56,507 nt of DNA from Sphingomonas ginsenosidimutans (GTDB lineage: Bacteria; Pseudomonadota; Alphaproteobacteria; Sphingomonadales; Sphingomonadaceae), in assembly GCF_002374835.1 (NCBI RefSeq), contig NZ_NWVD01000012.1, positions 1-56,507 of the forward strand, in the 5' to 3' direction. Both the position numbers and the translations under genes were made by a program. Below, one piece after another: positions 38,893 to 48,339 of this stretch; positions within the stretch are counted from its first letter, which is position 1; each line of letters begins with the position of its first letter. A model generated the notes under the pieces. It was not told the DNA's origin, made no database searches, and saw only the letters and a list, made by a program, of their open reading frames with translations.

Positions 38893-41800
38893 TCAGGCCG
38901 CCTGGTCGGTATCGCCACGGCTATCCCAGATGGCGACGTTCAGGTCCATCAGCACATCGCGCAGGTGATGGTCGAACTCGCGGTCAATCGCGTCGAACCC
39001 GCCATTCTGGGCGAAGAGCGGGTCGGACAGGATCGCGGGATCGCCAACCGGCTGTTCCTTCAGCGCCCGGCCGATGCGTTGCAGCCAGCGGCGCTGGGCC
39101 GGCGTCCAGTCGCGGCTCGCCAGGATACGCTCGACCCCGCTCTCGACGCGCGTGGCATAGGGCACCAGCGGATCGCCGAGCGCCGCCTGTCGCACGAAGC
39201 CGATGATGTGCGCGGCGATGTCGGCATTGCGGACGCGGCCATAGGCGGCGCGCAGATGGCTTTCGGAAAAGCCGTGCTCGTCCAGCAGGACGGCGATTTC
39301 CTTCAACTCGGCACGGGTCAGGTCGCGCGGGCGCTGCGTCGCGGCGATCAGCGCGGGCACGACGTTCATCTGCGACCGGACATAGGCCTCGAAGCTCTCG
39401 ATATAATCGGCCGGGCTGGCGTGATCGGGGAACACGTCCTCGACGCCGATCAGTTCGTCGTCATGGCCCGAGATGAAGACGCCGGGATCGGTGCGCTCGC
39501 GCGGCCCCAGATCCAGAATCTCGACCAGCGAGGGATGCCGCTCGAACAGCGCCAGCCCCTCGGCGGGCGTGGCATCGCGCAGGCGGTCGGGCAATGCGTC
39601 GGGCGCCCCCAGCAACTGCTCGACCCGCTCCCGCGCGGACGGGGCGAGCCGGGGCAGCCGCTGGCGCAGCTTCACCACGATCTGGTTGCGGACGAAGGCC
39701 TGATCCTCTTCGTCCGTCGCGCGCGCCAGGTCGCCGAGCAGCGTGGCGAAGCTCAAGGCCGGATCGACCACGACGGGCCGCATATCGGTCACGTCCTGAA
39801 GATGCGCGTAGAGATCGACCGCGTCGAAGATGCGGAAATGGGTCTTGCCGATCTCGTCGCAGCGTCGCGTCGCGCGGCCGATCATCTGGTCGTAGAGGAT
39901 ACGGCTGTTCACCCGCCGCACGAAGACCAGGTTGGTGATCGCGGGCACGTCGATGCCGGTGGTCAGCAGGTCGACGGTGACGACATATTTGGGACGCGGG
40001 TCGTTCTTGAACGCCTTGATCCGCTCCAGCGGGCGGTCGACGGTGCCGGTGATCTTCTCGACCAGCCCGCCGGGCAGCGCGCCATATTCCTCGGCCAGCG
40101 CCTTGGCGAGTTCGTCGACCAGAATGTCGGCATGGTCGTTGCTGACCGCGAAGATCAGCGTCTTGCCCGGCTGGTCGGGCGGGCATTCCTGCGCCACCGC
40201 CTGCGCCACCGCACGGTTGAACGGCTGGGTCAGCACCTTGCGGTTGAACTCGGCGACCTCGAAATCGACCTGATCGGGCAGCGTCATCAGCTCGATCTCG
40301 CCGGTCTGGCGGTCGACGATCTCGACCTCGTCGCCCGCGTCGAAGCGGATGCCGGTCTGGCTAAGCGCGGTGGTGATCCGGCGCGGCGGACGATGGTCGA
40401 TCAGCCACCCGTCGATCACCGCCTGGCGATAGCCGTAGCGATAGACCGGCAGGCCGAAGATCTGCGTGGTGTGCAGCGCGGGCGTCGCGGTCAGCGCCAC
40501 CGTCGCGGCGTCGAAATAGTCGAGCACCCGGCGATAGGCGGACAGGTAATCGTCGAGATTGCGGAAGCCGAGATCCTCTTCGCGCAGCTCGGCGTCGAGC
40601 GTGTAGCCGCGATGCGCCTCGTCGACGATGATCAGGTCGTAGGTGCCAGGCGTCGGCCGCATCGCATCGGGATCGTCGAACAGGCGCCGGATCATCGCCT
40701 GCACGGTCGCGACCTGCACCCGGTCGACCGCTTCCGGCAGCTTCTTCTCCAGATCGGCGACGTTGAAGACATCGCTGAACTTGAGGAAGCCGCTGGTGTC
40801 GGTCACGCTCATCGCGTCGAGAGTCTGGCGGCCCAGCGCGCTACGATCGACCAGGAAGAGGATGCGGCGGAAGCGATTGGCCCGCAGCAACTCGTACATT
40901 AGCGCGATGGCGAGGCGCGTCTTGCCGGTGCCGGTCGCCATCGCCACCAGCATGTCCCGCCGCCCGGCGCGGATCGCGTCCTCGACGGCCGCGATGGCAT
41001 CGCGCTGGTACGGACGAAGGCCGGCGACGCCCAGTTCCTGCTCGGCGACATGCGCGTCGGCGGGCGGGATGGCCTGGGCCAACCGCTCTTCCAGATCGCG
41101 CGGACTGAACCATTCCGGCAGCGCACGCGGCACCGCACTCGGCGTGCGCGCGTCCCAGAACCAGATGCCCGATTTCGTCGCGAGCTGCTTTACATAGGCG
41201 CGGCCGTTGGTTGCGAACAGGAACGGCACTTGATAGCGATGCTCGCCATCGGTCCAGGGGCCGCCGCGGGGATATTCGTCGGGCGTCAGGACGATGTCCT
41301 GCGCATAGCGCCTGGCCTGCCCGAGCATTCCGGGGACGTCGATCTTGCGCTTCTTCGCCTCGACTACGCCGACGCAGCGTCCGTCGATGAACAGCGCATA
41401 ATCGACGCGTCCCTTCTTGGCAGGCCATTCGGCGATCGCCATCGCCTCGCCATAAACGGGCCGAGCGCCGGCGGCGTGGGTCAGTGTCTGGCTGTCGACC
41501 GTCCAGCCCGCCGCGCGCAGCTTCGCATCGATGAGCACGCGGGTGGCGTCCTCGTCCAGCTCGACCTTCTCCGCCGCGCGCGATGCCGCAGCGGACAGCA
41601 GCTGCATGTCCTGCGTCGGTGCCGCCTGAGCCTCGGCGCGCACTGCGGCCAGCTCCTCGCGTGCCTTGGCCAGAGCGGCTTCGGTTTCCGCCGCATAGGT
41701 CTCCCAGAAGGCGCGTTGCCGCTGCTGTTCCTCGATCGACGCCGCCAGCCGTTCGCGTTCCGCCTCGGCGTCTTGCGCACGCAGACGCGCCTGCGCCTCC

Positions 41801-42300
41801 GCATCATGGCTGTCGGCCACCGCCTTGCGCAACTTCTCCAGCTGTTCGCGCAAAGCAGCATCGGCGTCAGCGGGCGCGACCGGCGGCACGAACGGACCGG
41901 GATCGAACGACGGCGCGTCCCGGTACGTGCGATGGTACCAGACACCGATCGCGCTCGCGAACTTCAGCGCATTCAGGGCATCGGCCGCGGAACCGCGATC
42001 CTCGTGCGCAGCGGCGTTCCCCCAGCGCTTGATCTGGAACAGCAGGTCAGCGACCTGTTGCGGAAAAATCCCGCGTGCCCTGCCCTCGCGCAGCACCTCG
42101 TCGAACGTCGCCGACGCCGACGATGTCACGCCATGTCGTGCAACGATCTGCTTCGCCAAGGCTTCGCCAAACAGCCGCAGCTTCAGCAACGCCGCCGGCG
42201 GGTCGGAACGGAAATAGCTCTCGGCCAACGCGCCGAGCCGCGCCAACTGACTGTCGCGCGCCGCCAGAAATCCGAAATTACCGCCCTGCTGCATCTCCAC
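38893..42300 (-). CDS. hsdR: Type I restriction system motor/endonuclease subunit
   Basis: This 1135-residue protein is the translocase and nuclease of the system. An N-terminal DUF4145-like domain (about 1-130) is followed by a long coiled coil (150-250). Next come an HsdR_N nuclease region (Asp/Glu-Lys in VGVVEAKKRKID near 320), Walker A ATGTGKT near 455 and the DEAH box near 555. A second helicase domain (GKTLIFAVSNDHADILVDEL) and an EcoEI-type C-terminal domain complete it. The helicase motifs are intact. It is the first gene of the hsdR-hsdM-hsdS-mrr series. Confidence 0.95.
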   Translation of the reverse strand: MEMQQGGNFGFLAARDSQLARLGALAESYFRSDPPAALLKLRLFGEALAKQIVARHGVTSSASATFDEVLREGRARGIFPQQVADLLFQIKRWGNAAAHEDRGSAADALNALKFASAIGVWYHRTYRDAPSFDPGPFVPPVAPADADAALREQLEKLRKAVADSHDAEAQARLRAQDAEAERERLAASIEEQQRQRAFWETYAAETEAALAKAREELAAVRAEAQAAPTQDMQLLSAAASRAAEKVELDEDATRVLIDAKLRAAGWTVDSQTLTHAAGARPVYGEAMAIAEWPAKKGRVDYALFIDGRCVGVVEAKKRKIDVPGMLGQARRYAQDIVLTPDEYPRGGPWTDGEHRYQVPFLFATNGRAYVKQLATKSGIWFWDARTPSAVPRALPEWFSPRDLEERLAQAIPPADAHVAEQELGVAGLRPYQRDAIAAVEDAIRAGRRDMLVAMATGTGKTRLAIALMYELLRANRFRRILFLVDRSALGRQTLDAMSVTDTSGFLKFSDVFNVADLEKKLPEAVDRVQVATVQAMIRRLFDDPDAMRPTPGTYDLIIVDEAHRGYTLDAELREEDLGFRNLDDYLSAYRRVLDYFDAATVALTATPALHTTQIFGLPVYRYGYRQAVIDGWLIDHRPPRRITTALSQTGIRFDAGDEVEIVDRQTGEIELMTLPDQVDFEVAEFNRKVLTQPFNRAVAQAVAQECPPDQPGKTLIFAVSNDHADILVDELAKALAEEYGALPGGLVEKITGTVDRPLERIKAFKNDPRPKYVVTVDLLTTGIDVPAITNLVFVRRVNSRILYDQMIGRATRRCDEIGKTHFRIFDAVDLYAHLQDVTDMRPVVVDPALSFATLLGDLARATDEEDQAFVRNQIVVKLRQRLPRLAPSARERVEQLLGAPDALPDRLRDATPAEGLALFERHPSLVEILDLGPRERTDPGVFISGHDDELIGVEDVFPDHASPADYIESFEAYVRSQMNVVPALIAATQRPRDLTRAELKEIAVLLDEHGFSESHLRAAYGRVRNADIAAHIIGFVRQAALGDPLVPYATRVESGVERILASRDWTPAQRRWLQRIGRALKEQPVGDPAILSDPLFAQNGGFDAIDREFDHHLRDVLMDLNVAIWDSRGDTDQAA

Positions 42301-43299
42301 ATCCGCTTGTTAGCACGGGCGACATCCTCTTCAATCATTCGCGAATGGCATAACCAAAGGAAATACTTGGGCGGTCTGGTGCCCATAAACTCCGACACGG
42401 AGGGTCAATCAGATCGGCAGCATGAAAAAGGGCGCTGGTGGCGCTGATCCGTACGGACGGATGAAGCGAAGGTTCTGAAAGAAGGGAAAAACAGGGCGGC
42501 ATCCGCTTGCTCGGCCTCGGTCAGAATTTTCGTCGTCGATCGATCCTGCCGGTCATCCCCACCGTCCGCATGTCCTCCCCCAGCCGCTCCGCGCGGCATG
42601 GGGGCAAGGACGCGCGCCTGGAGCACATTGCCTCTCAGTCTTCTCAACTCGACCAACTGGATTCGCAGTTCGCGCCGGAACATTGTTCACCTGTCCTTCC
42701 GGAAGGATTGGACGGCGTCCCCAACGTCGCGCTGGTGTTCGTCGACGATGACGACCGCTCCCTCGTCGCCGAACACTGCTGGCTCTGGCTGCCGCAGAGC
42801 GACGGTCGCTGCCGGCACATCCCGGATGGCGACGGTTGGGGCGCGTCCCGCCTCGACGCCGACCTGAAGCTGCGTCGCCATCCACGCGCCCCGGTGCGCG
42901 GAGAAAGGACAAGGCAGGACGGCTATATCCGCGCCTATCAGCGCTTCGCCGACATCCTCGACAAGCAGAGCGCCAGCCGCGTCGTATTACCGCTGCGGGA
43001 GCAGCTGCGCATCGCTGTGTGCCACCATCATCAGCCTTGTTGGCGCGTAAGGTGCCGCCCGGTAGCTGCGGTAGCCTTTGTCCAGCATCCGCGCCGCAGC
43101 CCGCGAGGCGCTCGAGCCCTCGATGCCGCTCTCACGGATCACGCCAGTCACCGGGGTCGTCGATCCCACGCAACGCAACAGGTCCCGCGCCCTTGTTCAG
43201 CAAGTGCTCCGGCGGGTCGCGGGCTCGACCGAGCATCGCAAAGAGGTGCTCGCATGCTTGGTCGTCAAGGTCGGCGAAGCGACGCTCGAAGCCGTCGAC
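42301..43299. other. About 1 kb without an assignable gene, probable relic DNA
   Basis: Between hsdR and tRNA-Gln no reading frame looks like a known intact protein. On the minus strand directly after tRNA-Gln, a 55-codon open frame without a start (FERRFADLDDQACEHLF onwards) runs to a stop at 43134-43132. A second minus frame begins near 43178 (RMLDKGYRSYRAAPY) and stops at 42987. These look like frameshifted remnants. I cannot name the family. Confidence 0.5.
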
Positions 43300-43374
43300 T
43301 GGCTGGGGCGGCAGGATTCGAACCTGCGTATGACGGTACCAAAAACCGTTGCCTTACCGCTTGGCGACGCCCCA
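43300..43374 (-). tRNA. tRNA-Gln (anticodon TTG)
   Basis: The minus strand reads TGGGGCGTCGCCAAGCGGTA at the 5' end and closes with GGTTCGAATCC and CCGCCCCAGCCA. The acceptor, D, anticodon and T stems pair. The anticodon loop TTTTGGT gives TTG. CCA is encoded. The 3' end faces the restriction island, so this gene is a plausible integration site. Confidence 0.97.
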
Positions 43375-43410
43375 ACGAGCCGCGGGCCTTATCGCGGCGC
43401 GCGGGAAAGC

Positions 43411-44511
43411 TCAACCGATACGTCGCAGCCAGCCGTGCGGGTCGGGCGCGCGGCCGCGCTGGATGGCGGTGAGGCGGTCGAGGAAGCGGGCGGTCAACTG
43501 GCCGGTGGCGCCGCTGCCGATCGCGAAGTCGTAATCCGGGCCGGCGACGCGGCCGATCGGCGTGACGACCGCCGCGGTGCCGCAGGCGAAGCTTTCGACC
43601 AGCCGGCCGCTCTGCGCATCGGCGCGCCACTGGTCGATGGCATAGGGTTCCTCGCGCGCCACCAGACCTTCGTCGCGGGCGATCGTCAGGATCGAATCGC
43701 GGGTGATGCCGGGCAGGATCGTACCGGTCAGCGGCGGCGTCTGGATCGAGCCGTCGTCGAACACGAAGAAGATGTTCATGCCGCCCAGCTCCTCGATCCA
43801 GCGGCGCTCGGCCGCGTCGAGGAACACCACCTGGTCGAAGCCGCGGCGGATCGCCTCCTGCTGCGCGACGAGGCTGGTGGCGTAATTGCCGCCGCATTTG
43901 GCCTCCCCCGTGCCGCCGGGCGCGGCGCGGGTATAGTCGTGGCTGACCCACAGCGACACGGCGCGCGCCCCGCCCTTCCAATAGGCGCCGACCGACGAGG
44001 CGAGCACCATGTAGAGGAATTCGGCCGACGGCTTGACACCCAGGAACGCCTCCGACGCGATCATGAACGGGCGCAGGTACAGCGACCCGCCCTCGATCGC
44101 GGGGAACCAGTCGCGCTCGGTCAGGACGAGGCGTTCGCACGATTCCAGGAACAGCTCCTCGGGCAGGTCGGGCATCGCCATGCGCCGCGCCGAGGCGTTG
44201 AAGCGGCGCGCATTGGCGTCGGGACGGAATAGCGCCAGCCCGCCGTCGTCGAGGCGATAGGCCTTGAGCCCCTCGAAAATCTCCTGCGCGTAATGGAACA
44301 CCGAGGAGGCCGGGTCCATCGTCAGCGACACGCGCTGCGTGATCGCACCGTCGTGCCAGCCCTTGTCCTCGCTATAGTGGAGGATCGCCATGTGATCGGT
44401 GAAGACGCGCCCGAACGCCGGATCGACCAGCCGCGCTTCCCGTTCGCTGGCGGTCACCGGTGCGGGATGCGGTTCGAACGCGAAAGTCACGGAAAATTGC
44501 CCCCATGCCAT
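43411..44511 (-). CDS. ilvE: Branched-chain amino acid aminotransferase
   Basis: IlvE transfers the amino group from glutamate to the branched-chain 2-oxo acids, the last step of valine, leucine and isoleucine synthesis. The 366 residues are of the longer type II form. The PLP lysine is Lys205 in GEAKCGGNYATS. Other family motifs are YAQEIFEGLKAYR and LTGTILPGITRDSI. I chose the ATG at 44511 (MAWGQFSVTF). An in-frame extension to 44817 would run over the divergent marR gene. It complements ilvBNC and leuA elsewhere in the window. Confidence 0.95.
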   Translation of the reverse strand: MAWGQFSVTFAFEPHPAPVTASEREARLVDPAFGRVFTDHMAILHYSEDKGWHDGAITQRVSLTMDPASSVFHYAQEIFEGLKAYRLDDGGLALFRPDANARRFNASARRMAMPDLPEELFLESCERLVLTERDWFPAIEGGSLYLRPFMIASEAFLGVKPSAEFLYMVLASSVGAYWKGGARAVSLWVSHDYTRAAPGGTGEAKCGGNYATSLVAQQEAIRRGFDQVVFLDAAERRWIEELGGMNIFFVFDDGSIQTPPLTGTILPGITRDSILTIARDEGLVAREEPYAIDQWRADAQSGRLVESFACGTAAVVTPIGRVAGPDYDFAIGSGATGQLTARFLDRLTAIQRGRAPDPHGWLRRIG

Positions 44512-44575
44512 GGTCGACGGATGCGGCAGGACGGTGGTTGTCTGCCGTTTGCCGGGTTGCGGTGACCTAGGGCCG

Positions 44576-45085
44576 ATGGCAAAGCCGGTCAACATGGCTG
44601 CCGTTACCCAATCCGCCTCCCCGCTGTTCCTGCGCGAATCGGAGATCCGCCGCGGCATCGAACTGCTGTACTTCGGCAACAGCCATATCACGCGGTCGAT
44701 CGACCGCGGGCTGGCGCGGCAGGGGCTGGGCCGCGCGCACCACCGCGCGCTGTACTTCATCGCGCGCAAGCCCGACATGCCGGTCAGCGACCTGCTGGCG
44801 CTGCTGGCGATCACCAAGCAATCGCTGGGCCGCGTGCTGAACGAACTGATCGAGCGCGAACTGGTGGAGACACGGCCGGGCGAGCGCGACCGGCGGCAGC
44901 GGCTGCTGCGGCTGACGCCGAGCGGGGTGGAGCTGGAAGCGAGCCTGTACGATGCGCTGCGCGAGCGGCTGTCGGCGGCCTATTCGCAAGCCGGCCAGGG
45001 CGCGGTCAGCGGTTTCTGGGCAGTGCTGGAGGGGTTGATCCCCCCCGACGAGATGCCGCGCGTCGAGGCGCTGCGCAAAGGCTGA
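44576..45085 (+). CDS. MarR-family transcriptional regulator (PetP-like)
   Basis: This is a 169-residue winged-helix regulator (or 163 from the ATG at 44594). The DNA-binding domain includes ISKPDMPVSDLL-like ARKPDMPVSDLLALLAITKQSLGRVLNELIERELVETRP followed by the wing RDRRQRLLRLTPSG. The start lies 64 bp from the divergent ilvE start. PetP-type regulators sit beside ilvE in related bacteria, as I recall. Its ligand and targets are not evident, but the shared promoter region makes ilvE a candidate target. Confidence 0.88.
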   Translation: MAKPVNMAAVTQSASPLFLRESEIRRGIELLYFGNSHITRSIDRGLARQGLGRAHHRALYFIARKPDMPVSDLLALLAITKQSLGRVLNELIERELVETRPGERDRRQRLLRLTPSGVELEASLYDALRERLSAAYSQAGQGAVSGFWAVLEGLIPPDEMPRVEALRKG

Positions 45086-45232
45086 ATGTTGCGAAAGTTG
45101 AGACGCTGGCACACCGGACGCGGCGCCGGCGGGAATGGCGTGCCCGACGCGCGGGCGGGCGGTTTCACGACGGAGAAAGAGCGTCGTTGCTTATGGCGCC
45201 AAGCGGGGATGTAGGACAGCGACGCGGTGGGG

Positions 45233-45269
45233 CGCGACGGTTGCGCGACATGGACGCGACGGTTGCGCG
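45233..45269. repeat. Direct repeat of 15 bp
   Basis: CGCGACGGTTGCGCG occurs at 45233-45247 and again at 45255-45269. It lies in the 226-bp gap between the convergent marR and proC genes, which otherwise shows nothing recognisable. Confidence 0.7.
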
Positions 45270-45311
45270 GCGCGGGGGCGTCGGCGCGGAAAAGCCGATC
45301 GCCCTGCCCCG

Positions 45312-46106
45312 TCATCCCTTCGCGGCGGCGGCCATTTCGGCGCCGCGGCGGGCGACGGCGGTGAGGGTGCGTTCGAACAACGTGTCGAGCGCGCGGTCGG
45401 CGTCGAGGACGTTCAGCCCCTCGCGGGTCATGCCGCCGGGGCTGGCGACCGCATCGGCGAGCGCGGCGGGCGTGCGGTCGCTGGCGGCGGCCATCACGGC
45501 GGCGCCCTCCACCGCCGCCAGCGCGACGGCGGCGGCTTCCTGCGGCGACAGGCCGATCGCGCGGCCGCCGGCGGCGAGCGCGTCGATCACGCGGAAGACG
45601 AAGGCGGGCGCGGTGCCCGACAGCGCGCCGGCGGCGGCGAAGCGCGCGGCGTCGTCGAACCATTCGACCAGTCCGAGCGGCACCATCAGCCGGTCGACCG
45701 TCGCGCGCGCCGCGGCGGGCGCGGCGGGTGCGTGGATCGCGACGACGCCGCGGCCCAGTTCGACCGGCAGATTGGGCATCGTCTGCACCGCGACCGGGCC
45801 GGGAAAGGCCGCCGACAGCGTCGCCGGATCGCACCCGGCGAGCATCGAGACGAGCAGCGGCGCATCGGCGAGGCGCGCGGCGAAGCGCACGGCGACCTCC
45901 GCCAGCTGCTGCGGCTTGACCCCCAACACGACGATGTCGGGCAGCGGTCCGTCGGGCAGCTCGCGCGCCTGGCGCACGCCATCGGGCAGCACGCGGTCGG
46001 TGCGATTGACGACATCGACGTCGGCGGCCGCGACCGTCCCGCTATCGACCCAGCGGCGCAACATGGCGGACCCCATATTGCCGCACCCGATCATCCACAG
46101 CCGCAT
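45312..46106 (-). CDS. proC: Pyrroline-5-carboxylate reductase
   Basis: ProC reduces pyrroline-5-carboxylate to proline with NAD(P)H. The 264 residues begin with the dinucleotide motif IGCGNMGSAML. The MPNLPVELGRGV segment and the C-terminal ALSGTAPAFVFRVIDALAAGG and SPGGMTREGLNVLD signature complete the family. It is separated by nine bases from an upstream ybjN-like gene on the same strand, suggesting one transcript with the genes that follow to the right. Confidence 0.94.
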   Translation of the reverse strand: MRLWMIGCGNMGSAMLRRWVDSGTVAAADVDVVNRTDRVLPDGVRQARELPDGPLPDIVVLGVKPQQLAEVAVRFAARLADAPLLVSMLAGCDPATLSAAFPGPVAVQTMPNLPVELGRGVVAIHAPAAPAAARATVDRLMVPLGLVEWFDDAARFAAAGALSGTAPAFVFRVIDALAAGGRAIGLSPQEAAAVALAAVEGAAVMAAASDRTPAALADAVASPGGMTREGLNVLDADRALDTLFERTLTAVARRGAEMAAAAKG

Positions 46107-46115
46107 GACCGCGCC

Positions 46116-46631
46116 TCAGGCCTCGCCCTGGGTTTCGACCATCGCCGCCGCGATCGCCTCCGCCGGCGACTTGCCGCCCCACAGCACGAACTGGAAGACG
46201 GGATAGAAACGCTCGCATTCGTCGATCGCGGATTCGACCAGCAGCTCGGCGGTGGGGAGCGACATGGTCGCTTCCCCGTCGCGCGCCTCGATCGCGGTGG
46301 CGTTACGATAGAGCAGGATGCCGCTGGACGACCAGAGCTCGAAATGGCCCATCCACAATTGCTCGTTCACCAGCCCGAGCGTTTCGTAGATCTTCCCCCG
46401 CCCCTTTTCCGCGACCTTCACGTCGGGGAAGGCGAGCAGTTGCAGGACGCCGTCTTCCTCGCGCCACAGCACGCGCAGTTCGTATTCGGTCCAGCTGCCC
46501 TTGACGCTGGCCGTCATCTCATCGTCGTGGCGTTCGCACGGCCAGCCATGGGCCGTGAAATAGGCCTCCAGCATGTCCAGCGGGGCTTCGCCCTCGTTAT
46601 CGGAATCCGCGTCGTGATCGAGCATGGCCAT
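46116..46631 (-). CDS. YbjN domain-containing protein
   Basis: The protein is about 171 residues (169 from the ATG at 46625). It contains the YbjN fold segments APLDMLEAYFTAHGWPCERHDDEMTASVKGSW and LLVESAIDECERFYPVFQFVLWGGKSPAEAIAAAM. The acidic N-terminus (DHDADSDNEGE) is typical of sphingomonad members. YbjN proteins are linked to stress and motility in enterobacteria but have no biochemical role here that I can state. It lies just upstream of proC and may be cotranscribed. Confidence 0.85.
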   Translation of the reverse strand: MAMLDHDADSDNEGEAPLDMLEAYFTAHGWPCERHDDEMTASVKGSWTEYELRVLWREEDGVLQLLAFPDVKVAEKGRGKIYETLGLVNEQLWMGHFELWSSSGILLYRNATAIEARDGEATMSLPTAELLVESAIDECERFYPVFQFVLWGGKSPAEAIAAAMVETQGEA

Positions 46632-46665
46632 CGTGTCGCCGGTATCGCACAATCGCGCGTGCGCG

Positions 46666-46926
46666 TCAGCCCGCCTTCTGGGCGGCCAGCGCGGCCTCCA
46701 GCGCCTCGACCCGTGCGCGCAGCGCATCCGTCTCGTCCCGCGCGGCGACGGCCATCGCCTTCACCACCTCGAATTCGTCGCGCGCGACGAAATCCAGCCC
46801 GCCGATCCATTCGCGCGCACGTTCCCGCGCACCGGCTTCCGCCTCGCGGCTCATCCCCGCGATGGTGCCGGCGGCACCGTTGAACAGCTTGGCCAGATCG
46901 CCGAACAGGCGGTTTTCGGACTGCAT
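46666..46926 (-). CDS. ubiK: UbiK/YqiC-family ubiquinone biosynthesis accessory factor
   Basis: This is an 86-residue BMFP-type protein. The N-terminus reads MQSENRLFGDLAKLFNGAAGTIAGMSREAE, followed by a middle segment and a C-terminal coiled coil (VARDEFEVVKAMAVAARDE to LEAALAAQ). UbiK binds UbiJ lipids in the aerobic coenzyme Q assembly complex. GAAAGAGA precedes the ATG. It sits between tspO and the YbjN gene on the same strand, an order I recall from other sphingomonads. Confidence 0.85.
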   Translation of the reverse strand: MQSENRLFGDLAKLFNGAAGTIAGMSREAEAGARERAREWIGGLDFVARDEFEVVKAMAVAARDETDALRARVEALEAALAAQKAG

Positions 46927-46955
46927 GGGTGGTCTCTTTCGAAAAGCGGAACAGG

Positions 46956-47477
46956 TCAGCCGATCACTTGGGACGCCGCGGCCGGCTGCACAAGGCGTTC
47001 CGCATCGGGATTCAGCTGCGCGATGCGCCAGTTGAGCACGCCCGCGAAGCTGAGCCACACCATATAGGGCACCAGCAGCCACGCCGCGACGCGCCGGATC
47101 TGCGCGAAGACGAAGGTGGTGATGATCGTCAGCCCCAGGATCGCGACGATCAGCAGCAGCGCGGCCCCGACCTTGTGCGCGCCGAAGAACAGCGGCGTCC
47201 AGGCCAGGTTGCCGGCCAGTTGCGCCGCGAACAGCGCCACCGCGACCCAGCGCAGCTTCGCCCCGCGCGCACTGAGCACCAGCGCCAGCGCCAGCCCGAG
47301 CATGATGTAGAGCAGCGACCAGGCGACCGGGAACACCCAGCCCGGCGGCGTCAGTTCGGGCTTGGTCAGCGCCATGTACCAGCCGTTCTCGCTGCCAGAG
47401 GGGACCGACCGCCCCGACAGGAACCCCAGCAGCAGGACCAGCGGCACCGAGACCGCCGCCCAGCGCAGGAACGACAT
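46956..47477 (-). CDS. tspO: TspO/MBR family membrane protein
   Basis: This is a 173-residue five-helix membrane protein that binds tetrapyrroles and regulates porphyrin handling in relatives such as Rhodobacter. Family marks are WYMALTKPELTPPGWVFPVAWSLLYIMLGLAL, NLAWTPLFFGAHKVGAAL and PYMVWLSFAGVLNWRIAQLN. I chose the ATG at 47477 (MSFLRWAAV). Upstream codons lie outside the family. It is followed by ubiK after 29 bp. Confidence 0.93.
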   Translation of the reverse strand: MSFLRWAAVSVPLVLLLGFLSGRSVPSGSENGWYMALTKPELTPPGWVFPVAWSLLYIMLGLALALVLSARGAKLRWVAVALFAAQLAGNLAWTPLFFGAHKVGAALLLIVAILGLTIITTFVFAQIRRVAAWLLVPYMVWLSFAGVLNWRIAQLNPDAERLVQPAAASQVIG

Positions 47478-47604
47478 CCGTAACTGATCCCTCGATGCGA
47501 CCGTGCCCAACGTCCCTGATCCCCCACACAACGTCAACGACGCGCCTAGGTGCCCAATCGTCACCCTTGCGTAAACTGCCAAAGCCCCATGGCGCACGAT
47601 TGTT

Positions 47605-48339
47605 TCAGTCGCGATGCGCCGCGATCAGATATTCGACATTGCCCTCCGGCCCGGTGATCGGGCTTTCGACGACGCTTTCGACGCGCCAGCCGGTGGCGGC
47701 GAACCAGTCCGCCACCTCGGCGCAGACGCGGTCGCGCACCGACTGGTCGCGCACGACGCCGCCCTTCCCCACCTCGGCGCGGCCGGCCTCGAACTGCGGC
47801 TTGATCAGCGCCATCGCGCGCGCCGGGGGGCGGGCGAAGGACAGCGGCACCTCCAGCACCTTGGCCAGGCCGATGAAGCTGGCGTCGCAGACGATCAGGT
47901 CGACCGGTTCGGGAATGTGCGCGGGCGTCAGGATGCGCGCGCTGGTCTGTTCGTGGACGATGACGCGCGGATCCTGGCGCAGCTTCCACGCCAGCTGGTT
48001 GGTGCCGCTGTCCACCGCATAGACGCGCGCGGCGCCGCGCGTCAGCAGCACGTCGGTGAAGCCGCCGGTCGACGATCCCACGTCGATCGCCACCGCGCCG
48101 CTCACGTCCCAGCCGACGTGGTCCAGCCCGTGCGCCAGCTTGATCCCGCCGCGCGACACCCAGGGATGGTCGCGCCCGCGCACGTCGAGGACGACATCGG
48201 CGGCGAGCGGCTGGCCGGGCTTTTCCACCTTGCGGTCGCCGGCGAAGACCAGACCGGCCATCACCAGCGCCTGCGCCCGCGTGCGCGATTCGGCCAGGCC
48301 GCGGTCCACCAGCATCTGATCGGCACGTTGTTTCGCCAT
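47605..48339 (-). CDS. tlyA: TlyA-family rRNA 2'-O-methyltransferase
   Basis: TlyA methylates ribose 2'-OH positions in 16S and 23S rRNA in characterised bacteria. It has 244 residues. An N-terminal S4 RNA-binding domain (RADQMLVDRGLAESRTRAQALVMAGLV) precedes a FtsJ-type Rossmann fold with IDVGSSTGGFTDVLLTRGA and VDSGTNQLAW. The conserved ICDASFI-like VCDASFIGLAKVL and LIKPQFE motifs follow. The ATG at 48339 fits. It stands divergent from an alpha/beta hydrolase. Confidence 0.93.
   Translation of the reverse strand: MAKQRADQMLVDRGLAESRTRAQALVMAGLVFAGDRKVEKPGQPLAADVVLDVRGRDHPWVSRGGIKLAHGLDHVGWDVSGAVAIDVGSSTGGFTDVLLTRGAARVYAVDSGTNQLAWKLRQDPRVIVHEQTSARILTPAHIPEPVDLIVCDASFIGLAKVLEVPLSFARPPARAMALIKPQFEAGRAEVGKGGVVRDQSVRDRVCAEVADWFAATGWRVESVVESPITGPEGNVEYLIAAHRD

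Noticed and set aside
37468..40902. A 1144-codon plus-strand frame over hsdM and hsdR
   Set aside because: Antisense of two genes with full catalytic motifs. The translated product shows only low-complexity HRR-type sequence.
34958..42300. BREX or other multi-gene defence system
   Set aside because: The genes match ordinary hsdR, hsdM, hsdS and mrr with complete motifs. No PglZ, BrxC or Zorya-type genes were seen.
42507..43472. A 321-codon plus frame next to tRNA-Gln
   Set aside because: It crosses the whole tRNA on the opposite strand, has arginine-rich noise at the end and no recognisable family.
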